Part shown: in pieces, positions 1 to 9,640 of the stretch
Numbering within the stretch: position 1 is the first letter of the stretch
Layout of the letters: every line of letters starts with the position of its first letter
From: Pholiota molesta
Lineage: Eukaryota > Basidiomycota > Agaricomycetes > Agaricales > Strophariaceae
Direction of reading: 5' to 3'
Assembly (NCBI GenBank): GCA_014925825.1
Contig: JACGCK010000196.1
Span: 1-64,000, forward strand
DNA: 64,000 bases
Made by a program: the position numbers and the translations under genes
The notes under the pieces: model-generated
What the model was told of the DNA's origin: nothing
Database searches by the model: none
What the model saw: only the letters and a program-made list of their open reading frames with translations

Positions 1-370
1 AATTTACATCTGCCACGGCGGTGAACATACCTGTTGTGCTATTCTCAGTACCAGGCCCAGTACCCTCAGTAGTAAATATTACACAAGTCTAGTCCCAAAT
101 CGACGTATTGATCATTTTATTCACCGCATTCAGTTCAATGGATGGGCTCAAAGAGATATAGACAGATTTCGTATTTATTCACCGCATTCAGTTCAATGGA
201 TGGGCTCAAAGAGATATAGACAGATTTCGTATTTGAAAACGAGGTTGAGATAGAAAAGGGAAAAGAATGATTATTCAAAGCTTTATTCCAGCATTAATAC
301 TTGTGCGTTTCTGAGGTCAATACGGTGGGTGATTGAATGTCCTCAATCAACTCCCATCGTCAATAGCCTA
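1..370 (+). pseudogene. Gene relic, diverged inverted copy of 46740-47010
   Basis: No intact frame. The first 100 bases translate to a short hydrophobic run (VVLFSVPGPV) followed by stops. The same succession of segments recurs on the minus strand at about 46740-47010, including the VVLFSVPG peptide, a GWAQ/MWAQ-DIDxxRI segment and a YLCVS segment. Both copies carry stops, so these look like two decayed copies of one gene. I do not recognise the parent protein. Confidence 0.45.
116..234. repeat. Perfect 58-bp tandem duplication
   Basis: Two head-to-tail copies with period 58 bp. The shared text runs from the TTTATTCACCGC motif to ACAGATTTCGTATTT with no mismatch over about 61 bases. The other relic copy (46740-47010, minus) has the segment once, so the duplication is private to this copy and recent. 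Confidence 0.9.
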
Positions 371-864
371 ATACAGAGTATAAATTCTACCACTTGCACT
401 TGTCAGCATTACTTTGACGTTTCAAATCAATATATCAATACACCAGCGGCCGGCTGTAAGCACAGCCTAAAGTATGGCCTAGCAATATAAGTACATACGA
501 TCCACATAATGGGAAAAAATTGTGTAGATGTGTTGAGGAATGAGAAGGTAGGCGTGTCATAAACAAAAGCACAAATGACAAAATGACAATGACGACAAGT
601 CTACATAGAAAAATACAACTCTGCTGGGCTATTGTACATAACCGTAATTACTAGTGACAGTAATGAATGCCCGAATTTCTAACATGGGTCAGAAAGTGCA
701 CCGGGCACCAAACTCATATCAAACGCAATGGTTATCGCAATTAAAGTCCAAATTTGAGTAACAGCGACGTACGAGATGAACGGCGCTCACATACTTTGAT
801 AATTATAGAGCAGATCATCGCCGTCGAACAAGGCTCGAAAGGGGGCACAGGTATTTTGCCGTGC

Positions 865-985
865 CATGAGCGTGCAGAGTGTGCATGTGCGTGCGTGGTG
901 CGTGCAACTCGAATCAGAGTGCGTGCATACTCATGCGTGCAAAGCAGAAGTGCGTGCATAGTTATCTGATATGCGTGCACGTAGG
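865..985. repeat. GTGCGTGCA subterminal repeats of element A, left
   Basis: About ten degenerate copies of GTGCGTGCA or GCGTGCA follow the left TIR of element A. Similar clusters occur at about 1815-2040 and 2790-2885. Such arrays are often transposase-binding sites in TIR elements, which here is inference. Apparent frames through them (runs of His/Ala/Cys) are artefacts of the repeat. Confidence 0.7.
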
Positions 986-1002
986 CGTGCACCAATCAGA
1001 TA

Positions 1003-1470
1003 TGTTTAAGAACTTCGGCTTTAGTATTGCTTTAGTATTCGCCGCGTCCTCCATGCTCACCGCGCGCGTCCAGCAAATGATCGCGGAGTGGCCGCAGTGC
1101 TTCAACACATACCTGCTCGACACGAACAACGTCGTCGTCAATCCGCAGGTTGTGTGGAATGCGTCCTCCGACTGAATCCGGTTCGACATCACCCAAGTCG
1201 TTCCGATGAACTTGCTCCCGCAGGACAAGAACGTGTTCAGCGTCGGGCCATTCGCTGAAGACCGCGATATCGCGGTGTACTGCTCGCACAAGAAGGCCGG
1301 TGCCACGAGCTTCACGGATAGCGACCCGCGCCACAGCTTCGTACGTGTTTCGATTTCGAGAGTCTGCGCTGGCGCATGGAGCTAACTGATTCGTGTTCAT
1401 TTACATATCAAGCCTTCAAGATTGGCAACAAGAACGCCATCTCGTTCACGATGGTGAGTGCGTTGCGTGG
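1003..1470 (+). pseudogene. GC-rich gene fragment carried by element A
   Basis: Plus-strand coding-like sequence: VQQMIAEWPQCFNTYLL..NNVVVNPQVVWNASSD, an in-frame TGA, then FDITQVVPMNLLPQDKNVF and CSHKKAGATSF. A donor-like GTACGT near 1340, an acceptor near 1411 and AFKIGNKNAISFTM before a GTGAGT suggest two exons with introns retained. GC content is much higher than in the surrounding element. This fits capture of a piece of genomic DNA from a secreted- or enzyme-type gene, but the parent is not recognised. Confidence 0.45.
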
Positions 1471-1524
1471 TCATGGCCGTTGAGAGACGTCGCGTCGCGA
1501 CGTGCGAGTCATGCAGCATTATTG

Positions 1525-1800
1525 TCAGAATATTCAAATATGATTCATCCCTATATCCCATCTTGGGCGGTACGATGAGAGTGCGCATACGAGACGGGAT
1601 GAAGGACCCATCGATGTACTGAGTCTTTAGAAAGAGCTTGGGGACTTGTTCATAGAAAATCAAACTTCGGCTACACATAGCCTCGAATAAATTCAACTCA
1701 TCACAGGAGCTGAACATCATAAAAAACTTCAAATTCCATCGTAACAATGACTCGTTCATCCCCAGAGTATGCAAGTCATGAGCACCTCTCACAGTATCTC
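1525..1800 (-). pseudogene. Second gene fragment in element A
   Basis: An open minus-strand stretch of about 90 codons (GMNESLLRWNLKFFMMFSSC..FYEQVPKLFLKTQYIDGSF) begins and ends without recognisable splice or start signals. Its composition is AT-rich, unlike the neighbouring fragment, so a separate origin is likely. Function unknown. Confidence 0.3.
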
Positions 1801-3180
1801 CTATTTCTACCCCTGCGTGCGGTTACGTGATATCCATATCGATCTGCGTGCACACACTAGCTTGATGCGTGCACTCAGGTCAACAATGCGTGCACAGTGC
1901 GTGTAATTGCGAACCTTTTGCAAGCGTTGCGTGCATCTGCGTGCAGTGAGTGCAGGTGCGTGCGTAGATGCGTGCATCAGCGTGCAAGTGCGTGTAAATT
2001 TCTGAAGATGCGTGCAAGTGCGTGCAAAATGCACGCAAGTAGTTACAACATTGTGAGAACTGCGCTACTCCAAACAGCACTGCCTGTGTTCATGACTCAT
2101 AAATATGTGCAGCCTGTCCGGTACAGCTGAAATACATTTAATCTCAGTTAGTTCACATGCTGTGCGATATAGAAATTGACATTAAAGTGATACTCCCAGA
2201 AACAAATGACCTAGTGATGAATCTCCTTTCCAACGAATATGCTATGGTCATAATTAGTAATTACTACTCGTCCAATTCTCAATTGACATGCTCAGAGACC
2301 CATAAAATCGATCTAATTATAGGCCTGCAATGCGTACATTTCTGTCAACGTGTAGTGTATCCTCTAGCTTTAGGACCCTCGGCCCCAGATGCAGGACCAG
2401 TGTATAGGCGCTCGTCGCTGTCAACGCGCCGTGTGGCTATGTCCAGGAACACGGGTGATGCCGAGTTCGGCTTCTAATGCGACTCCAATGCGATGCAAGC
2501 TCGAAGAGCGCGCGAAATTGGTATTGATACAGTTACACACTCAAGCATTGTGCAGATGCAAATAAACATATCGGAAAAATTGTCTTCGTAGAGCAGGAAG
2601 CTGTAGAATGGGAAACTTTGACGAAGATTGACCACACTTACACCTGCACTCGGCAAGCGGGCCATTCTCTATGTTGTCTATGCCCCTCAGACGCTGTAAA
2701 CGCTGACTTTCGTACTTATAAAGTTGTAGCCTACTACTAAGGCTGTAAATAGTAGATAAGACAAGGGTGGGGTAGCGCACATATGGCACCCTTGCGTGCA
2801 TGCGTGTGTATGAGTGAGCGTGCGTGCAAAGTGCGTGCAAAACGCATCCGGTGCGTGCACGCTTGCACGCACGATGCACGCGTGGCACGGGTTTTTCTAC
2901 CTGCCCCTCGAAAGGTATGGAACTAGTTCCGATGTTGAATGATGGCCGCAGGAACATTGCAGCTACTTCAAGCCAATGTTTCAAGGAGGCACCGAACTCA
3001 AAGGTGACTTACATCGACCCATCGCCATACCTTGAATAAGTGGTTGTTAAAGAGTTCTGTCGGCCGCTTGAACTGAGCCCCCAGCTCTGTTTGCATAAAA
3101 TCACAGAATGCTGCAATAGACTCAAGCGCTGAGCGGAAGTTGGGTAATGCAAGGTAATGCAGCGAATACTCATCCATATG

Positions 3181-3580
3181 CCCAGCAGATTCGAATGTAT
3201 TTTGACGTGTATATTCTATTTGAGGTCATGGGGATTATTTTATTTTAGAATAGGCATAGGATATATTGGATATGATGGCGAAGAAAGTGTTTTCACGGTC
3301 AACGTTCAAGCGCTGAGCGTTGAGCGGGCAGAATCCTAATCTTTGGCAGCAAGTACCCACAGCATCATCAGTGAAACGTCCGCATTATATCCAGAACCCT
3401 GTATCAGCGCCCGTGCGCAATGTATTATTCCTTGCCATCAAGATGCTACGCAGGAAAGAAATTTCCTTGTGTGTGATGGCCTGATCTGATGCCTGGAGCA
3501 GGCTTGTGTGCATTCCATGATTAATGGCGGACAGCGCGGACCTGGCGCGGACTCGATCTCACTTATAATGTGTTATCAGA
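3181..3580. other. No gene seen
   Basis: AT-rich spacer with only short frames and two short repeats of AAGCGCTGAGCG. I see no conserved coding signal, TIR or hairpin. Confidence 0.5.
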
Positions 3581-3735
3581 TGCTGATCTGACGATGTTTC
3601 TACACACACAGTGTCATGTACGACAAATGAAATGCAAAGTTGATCAAGGATTAGAAGATGAACCAGCCCTAAGTCGTTTCATTTAAGGTATCTAAAAAAT
3701 ACACCCCAATATATTTCATCGCTCCGACTTCAACC
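3575..3735 (+). promoter_or_regulatory. Conserved promoter block of the F-box-like family
   Basis: The block contains TCAGATGCTGATCTGACGAT, a run of ACACACA, and ACCAGCCCTAAG 74 bp before the start codon. The same ordered block precedes the copies at 9641, 53614, 59535 and 61777, and ACCAGCCCTAA also precedes 48917 and the minus-strand copy starting at 21430. Conservation in spacing and order, while surrounding spacer differs, suggests promoter/5'UTR function, although shared descent of young duplicates explains part of it. Confidence 0.55.
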
Positions 3736-5490
3736 ATGACTTCTGCTGAGCTAAACACCTTATCGCTCACATTTCCCCCAGAACTCTTCCCCATTATAGC
3801 GGCGTTTGTTCCTTTACGATCCGCTCCAGGTACACTGCGTGCTGTAGCACTTGGCAATCGTCGCTTCTACAATATCTGTCGGCCCTTGCTTTATTCGCGT
3901 CTCATCCTTCGAAATGAAGACGATGCGATTGCTGTCATCCAAAGGATAATGGACGACCCACAGCTAGGCTTTCTGGTTACGGAGCTATACATCATGTCCG
4001 AGCTATCGTTGGAAGCTCGGAAAGGAAAGAAGCCATTCGAGGTTGTCGCTGGCCTTAGGATACTGGTCGCAAAAGGATTGATACCTCGAATTACTGCTTT
4101 GGGCCTCTATTTGTTGAAAGGTTGGACGTACGACGAACATTTCTATGCGATGTCGCGTGGACGTTTACTCGCCAACTTTTGGATTGATCTACGCAATGAG
4201 TGTCCTCGCCTGCGAACCTTGGTATTGCGAAATGTCGGGCACGGTTTAACCGAGCCCTGGCTGACAGGGCCCGTGATCGACGAGATCAACAACCTATCGG
4301 TGAGTGACCGCATTCATTGGTCATAGACAGAAAATGTTGTTTATCCAGAAGTTTAGAATCTTTCGGTCTTGCGCTTGGAATGGATTCAAAGTGGAGGACC
4401 AGAAGGAGAAGACGATTTGAAGATTTCGAACAACCTTCCCCGTCTCGCATCATCATTGCATACATTGAGTTTGAGAGGCGATCTCAAAGAAGCAACTGTC
4501 CTGTTTTCCCTTGATATTCCTCACTTGAAATTCCTTCGCTTGCACGATTTCGACTGTCACGACACTGCACTGGTACACGGGTTCTTGAAGCGACATCCAG
4601 AACTCGAAAGTTTATCGTTCGAAAGATGCATGCATACATGGTTCTCCGATAACATCGAGGCTGGAGTTTTGCCGAAATTGCAGCATTTAAAGGTCAGTAT
4701 GTTTAGTATCGTTCAATTAATCCCATATAATGCTTATGCATTCCAGGCCAAGTTCAAAGATATCCGCTTTTTCGTCCCCATTCTTGCACAGCTAGTTAGT
4801 CTGGGTTTTACGGAAAGCTATAACTGCCAAGTTCCTTATCTCCTCCGTGTCGTGTTGCCAAATGGGCTTCCCCATTTGAGATCGTTGGAAATTGAATGGG
4901 ACACGGTGGGTTGGGAAACTTGGGATCAGCGCGCACTGGAAGGAGCTCTTTGGTACGAGACTTCCGATGGGCAGTTCCGCACAGAGACAAACCCCAAGAA
5001 AATGCAACGTCACTGCACGAACGGGTACATGCATTCAATTGTCAGAGGGGCGCCGAACCTGGAGGAGTTGGGACTTCATGGGATGTATTTGACATCGGCA
5101 TCATTGGTATGTACGCGCCTGCTCGTTCGGCTATGCCACTCCTAATATTTCCTAAAGAAATCTCTGGAGCCTACGTTGTCCAAGCTCACGCAGATGGAAC
5201 GATTCTATTATGAAGGATTCTCGCCCAATCCGAAGTACGGAGACGCACCACACCTGAAGACTCATAAAAACTTAATCGCGGATTTCCTGGCTAGCGCAGA
5301 GGCGCTCGCTCGAGTATGTACGCGCCTCGAATCGGTGACGAGTATCAGTGGAAAAACACTCCCATACGTCTCAGGCATGATAGAGAGAAATTCCGTCGGA
5401 GAAGTAACGACAGTTAGGAAGATTGATGGCGTTGGAATGCTGATTTCGGCGGACGAGAATGACCCATTCCCTTGTAATAGCTATGTTTAG
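3736..5490 (+). CDS. F-box-like/LRR-like protein, family copy 1
   Basis: Four exons, 3736..4299, 4357..4692, 4747..5106 and 5158..5490, all introns phase 0, giving 530 aa. The N-terminus (FPPELFPIIAAFVPLRSAPG, then LGNRRFYNICRPLLYSRLIL) has the Pro-Leu-rich two-helix look of fungal F-box domains. The middle carries leucine-rich periodicity (VLRLEWIQSG, LHTLSLRGDL, LKFLRLHDFD, LESLSFERC). The C-terminus (YVSGMIERNSVGEV and ISADENDPFPC) is the family signature. A role as an SCF substrate adaptor would follow from F-box homology but is not proven. The first intron uses GTGAGT/TTTAG. Neighbouring relics are duplicated at other copies, so it belongs to a tandemly amplified segment. Confidence 0.8.
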
Positions 5491-6345
5491 TTTAACATGA
5501 TTGACGTAAATATTGCTAATGGATACTACAAGATGACCTACGGAAGGCTATGCGAGTCCGGCATCTTGCCCTGAAGAGTATGACATTTGATACTGTGTGT
5601 TGGATTGTGGGCAACGAACCACAATTGTCCGCCGTGCGGACTGTACGGAGGACAGTTGGAGGCTGAAAGAGAAAGATCCACCCACCGGGCACACATACGT
5701 ACCGAGCCCCAGCCGCGCTGACCGCGCGAATCGCACAGAACCACCCCAAATCCCCTACCTGGCATCCCCACAATCGGCGGCGGCGGCGACACGAGCTTCT
5801 CTAATCACCCATACCCATCACACTCGCACCAACACCCAGGTCGTCCGCTCTAAAACTCTCCGCGTACGCAGAATCCCATACCAGCCGTCGCCCACCGCCG
5901 TTGTCGCCGTTTCCCATACGAGAAGATGATCGATGCCCCGCGCGCGTAAAGGCCCACGCCCATGCCCTTGTCCAGCGGCATGCAAATTTACAGGCGGCGG
6001 TACAGGCGAGCGTAAGATATGACGAGGCATGGGACTGTGCGCACTAGGGGATCGATGTAGGTCGATGAAAAATTGTAGGCAATGCAGAGGGGTTTGAAGG
6101 AGATGCTGGCGACGCTAGCACGTTGAGGATGAGAGCACGATGTTGTCGTTCGTCCCACTGACGGTGTTCTTTGGCATCGTTTTCTTTCCTGATGGCCACC
6201 GATGCCGACAAGCGCAAATGGGCAGCTTTTTATCGTCGTTCCTTTTTTGTCGCTCATTCTGTAATGGTCTGTGCGTAATGGTTCGTCCGTGATCGTTTTG
6301 TTTCTTTGGATTATAAAGTATTACGTGGAGGTGTGGGCCTGGCTG
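5491..6345. other. GC-rich duplicated relic downstream of F-box copy 1
   Basis: The segment resembles the 3' flanks of other copies: GACCGCGCGAATCGCACAGA near 5722 recurs near 51090, 55695 and 63745, together with CACATACGTAC. Around 6100-6240 it resembles 51640-51770 and 57150-57290 (GACGCTAGCACGTTGAGGAT-like text). Long frames exist on both strands, but they are products of GC bias and are not conserved between copies. I call no gene. Confidence 0.5.
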
Positions 6346-7930
6346 CGAAGCCTGTGAAGCTTGAAGTCGGAAGGTCTAAGCTTGGTCCAACCGACTCTAG
6401 CGGACCTGGCGGCGCATTTCGATTTCTCAAATAGATACAAAGGGTGGAATCATAGCATAGTAGCCATAGCTTTGTTCAATACATGCATGACCTATCTCGC
6501 AATGACGCCCTCTGAAAGCAGGATGCTGAAAAAGAAAAAATCGCCAGAGTGCACTTCCCAAAATAGCACATCAAATCGTTGTCGGCATCACGCGGCATCA
6601 CAACGAATACCACTTGCCGTCGACAAACGGCTTCACTGTGACTTTCTCCATCCAGAATCCGACATGCCTCTAGATAAACAACCATGTCCTTCCCTAATGC
6701 CAGTATAGCTATACAGCTAAAAACTCCTCCTACTCGCCATTCGCGTGCGCTGGCCTTCATCTGCGGCGGGCCGACGACATTGTCAGGATACCAGCGCCTT
6801 GCCAGCGCCCACCATTGATCGTCCGAGTGCGCTCCCGCTCTAGCCTGACCCGTCACCCATGGCAGTTGTTGTTGCACTCGCCGATGCTGTAGCTAGCTAC
6901 GAATCTGTAGCAGGATCCGCCTGCTGCCTCCAGAGCGGAGCCTATGACGCTGTCTCTGGCTAACACAGGTCCCAGTCATGCGACGCCATTTGCTAGCAGG
7001 CCAGTGAGGGTGGACGAAGACTAGCCGTCACCGAGAGAGAACAAATTGGAGGGGGCATATTCTGAGCGGAAGAGGGCGCTGGGCTCGCTGAGGGCCTGAG
7101 GTAAAGCCGCGGGAGCCATCTAGATCGCCAGAGAATGAGTGTTGGGATAGGGACGGCGGCCGCAAATCTGAAACATTGACTATGCGAATTTGAAGCCCCA
7201 GCTCGCGCTGCTGCACGGCCGACCCCTGCTTCTCGAACGTACTGCAATTATCTGCAGTCGACAGTCAGAGCTGCTACATGACGCTCTGTTTTCTCCCGCA
7301 CGATTTCTCCTGCCACAGCCACGAGAGAACCATCCCTCTGTAACTCTTCTTCCTAACACCGAACTTCCTCTCAAACATCCCCCCTCCCTCTTTGCCCATC
7401 CATCTCGAACCAGAGTGAGACCACGACCGCAGCTACGCCCAGATTGACCCTCCACACCTTGCCTTCCGACCCAAGTACTCACCCATCGCCACCTACTTGG
7501 CGCGAGCGCGATGACGTTTGTGTGCTCCCGCAAAAGCACCTCAGCGCAGCTCCGCGATGGTGAGCATTACCAACCCTGTTGCCCAGCATGTGAAGTGACG
7601 CTGACTGCGAGATTTGGCCGTATAGCGTGGAATGATGATGAAAAGAGTAGCAAGTCCCTGGAGATATTGATGGACAAGATAGAGAGGAAAGTTGAAAAGT
7701 ATGCGCCTAGGTAGAGTTTAAATTCAAGCAAAATTCAATGTATATGTACATAAGGACTTTTGTACAGGCCAAAATGCAATCAATGGCTCGACAGAGATTC
7801 GGCCAACGTACGTACAAGAAGAGGAAACTTATATAAATGAAAAGACGACCAAAGATCGCCAAGAAAGAAAAGGTAGATCAGGACTCGTTACAGGCAAAAT
7901 AGCGACAACCCTCGAAGTCTTTCTGGAATC
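6346..7930. other. Decayed relics, partly duplicated at 57.5-57.9 kb
   Basis: About 6890-7450 aligns by eye with 57540-57900: shared blocks include ACAGGTCCCAG, GACGAAGACTAGCCGTC and CTGAGCGGAAGAGGGCG. A minus-strand frame near 6476-6700 (KVTVKPFVDGKWYSL in one frame) may be an exon remnant. No complete gene is seen. The 7710-7930 part is AT-rich and overlaps the 3' side of the next gene. Confidence 0.4.
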
Positions 7931-9117
7931 TCAACAACCCCAATCTTCGATATACCAAGTTGCCCAGTATCCTGAGCCACACCCGCGTCCCTATTGGAAT
8001 ATCATCAGCGTTTTACATTAAACGAAGGGAAAGACCGCTCACATAGCACCGAGTGCATTGCGCGCCTGGTGGTAGATAAACAGACCCATATTGAGCGCTC
8101 ATCGTTGCACATACATCCATCCAGCTTTCGTATTCAGAGATGTGAATTAATAATTCGGCGTCATATCGCTAGAATTATAAAACCTCAGAAAGGAGAACGT
8201 GGGGAAAATAAGAACGGTTTGCTCACCCTAGTACGGGAGCCCCAACAGCCCTATTGAAATTACAGGTAGGCATTGAATTTGCGATGTATCAAGATCCTGA
8301 GAAGAGGAGAAATGTAGCACCTTATCTGCAATTTGTCCCCATGAAGGCGTACATTCTGGCTCATTGAAGTCGACTTTCCAGTGTCCAATTACTTTCCCGC
8401 AATAGCCCTGTTCGGTAGATCGAATAAGTCACATTCACCAATGAAGACAGCGAACCCACTGGATCATCGCAATGATTAGGCCGCATATCACGACCGTTAA
8501 TCCGCATCGTTTTAGACAAGCATTCGTCAACCGCATTAAAGCCGAGCGAGACGTTGGCCAGAGTCGCTGTATATTCTCTAGTCCCATAGCGTACGCACCG
8601 ATGCCGCTGGAATCCCTGCCACTGGATCTCATGCCTCTGGCGCTCGTGCTCCTCGTGCTTCAACCTATCTTGCTCCTGCCTCTGCCTTTGGTCTTCATCC
8701 CAATGATTTCTCTCTGCCTTCGCATCGGAGACCCATTGCTCATGAGCCGCTCTGGTTCGGTTCCATACTGTTTGCATTCCTTGTCGGTAGGCTGAATCCA
8801 ACGGTGTTTGAATCGAGTAGCCGAGCACAATACCAAGAAGCAGAACCCAGAACAAGATGGCTGTAGTCGCAGGCATCACTTTTGGAAGAGGGTCCACTGC
8901 GTCGATAGACCCATGAGATTGCGTTGTCGGCAGGAGTGGTGTTCGCTCTTGGTGGCTTGTCGGACTGTATGGAGGTGGATCCCGGCTATCCCAAGGGCTT
9001 CAATCAACGATGACTGTGAACGAGAGAATGTTCAGCGCTCAGCACTCACCCATCTCGACTCGAGCCATGCCCTGAAGTGCGCCCGGGCATCTCCTGTGAT
9101 AACAGCTCAGCGCTCAT
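7931..9117 (-). CDS. Membrane-anchored coiled-coil protein with Cys-rich C-terminus
   Basis: Six exons on the minus strand: 9117..9050, 8997..8460, 8407..8321, 8250..8227, 8168..8043 and 7990..7931, giving 300 aa. The order is a Pro-rich cytosolic segment (PPPYSPTSHQERTPLLPTTQ), one membrane helix (TAILFWVLLLGIVLGYSI), a charged coiled coil (QRQRQEQDRLKHEEHERQRH), and a conserved Cys-rich ectodomain (CVRYGTREYTATL.., CGKVIGHWKVDFNEPEC, WMDVCATMSAQYGSVYLPP, ending YIEDWGC). This matches a large agaricomycete-specific family I know by pattern but without assigned function. Splicing removes every stop and keeps phase. The second exon uses an AAG acceptor, because a CAG acceptor 16 nt upstream would bring in a TGA. 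It probably acts as a type II membrane protein. Confidence 0.72.
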
Positions 9118-9640
9118 CTCGCAAGTAGGACGCTTGTCGATGTTGGAGTGCGAAAGGAAGGTTTGGTAGTTGAGTCTCCAGCTGAAGGCCTCGTTGTGCC
9201 CTCGTGACTGAATTAGCGCCCACAATAATAATTTTCTCACCCAACACATGGAACGATCAGACCAAGGAAATTATTGTCTTCGTAGAGCTTCATTATTAAG
9301 ATTCTTCCGCAGTGTGCCCAATAAACACGACAGACAGCAGGCTATCATTTCGTGGTTAACTGCGGAAATCATCTCACTGGGTTGACCATAACTTTTGAGA
9401 GTAGACTCATCCAATCATTGTAATCGATCCGATTGAATCGATTGTCTATTCTGAGAGAGTCTATCAGATGCTGATCTAACGATGTTTCTACACACACACT
9501 TTTAGTATGCACGACAAACGAAATGCACATTTGATCTGGGATTAGAAGATGAACACGTTGATCTACCAGCCCTAAGTTGGCTCGTGTAAGGTATCTACAA
9601 AAATACACCTCAACTTGTTTTCAACACTCCAACTTCGACA
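9118..9640 (+). promoter_or_regulatory. Shared upstream region and promoter of F-box copy 2
   Basis: Lies between the divergent minus-strand membrane-protein gene and F-box copy 2. It contains the family promoter block: TCAGATGCTGATCTAACGAT near 9465, ACACACAC, and ACCAGCCCTAAG at 9565-9576, 65-76 bp before the ATG. No separate gene is seen. Confidence 0.5.

Larger units (their letters stand above)
843..2906. mobile_element. Element A: non-autonomous TIR element, 9-bp TSD
   Basis: The ends are imperfect inverted repeats: GGGCACAGGTATTTTGCCGT on the left, and GGGCAGGTAGAAAAACCCGT reading inward on the right. Both lead into CCGTGCCA and then GCGTGCA repeats. The 9-bp duplication CTCGAAAGG flanks it exactly (834-842 and 2907-2915). 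Clusters of GTGCGTGCA-type repeats lie at both ends and in the middle. No transposase frame is present. Between the repeat clusters are GC-rich spliced-looking gene fragments, the arrangement of a Pack-MULE. GGGC ends, a 9-bp TSD and subterminal arrays are shared with element C, so A is plausibly a non-autonomous relative of that superfamily (inference). Confidence 0.8.
760..3180 (-). pseudogene. Minus-strand host gene split by element A
   Basis: An open minus-strand exon near 3175-3030 reads MDEYSLHYLALPNF and continues through FCDFMQTELGAQFKRP. After a probable intron a second exon reads AAMFLRPSFNIGTSSIPF up to position 2907. Skipping element A with one copy of its 9-bp target, the frame continues directly as EPCSTAMICSIIIK at 842-800, followed by a plausible GTATGT donor. 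Continuity across the insertion shows this was a coding exon when A landed. I do not recognise the protein family, and the remaining exons were not resolved. Confidence 0.55.

Noticed and set aside
1807..2130. Frames rich in His, Cys, Ala and Arg on both strands
   Set aside because: They are translations of the GTGCGTGCA repeats of element A.
9013..9049. CAG acceptor giving a TGA in the membrane-protein gene
   Set aside because: An AAG acceptor 16 nt downstream removes the stop and fits the phase. I therefore keep the gene as intact rather than calling a nonsense mutation.
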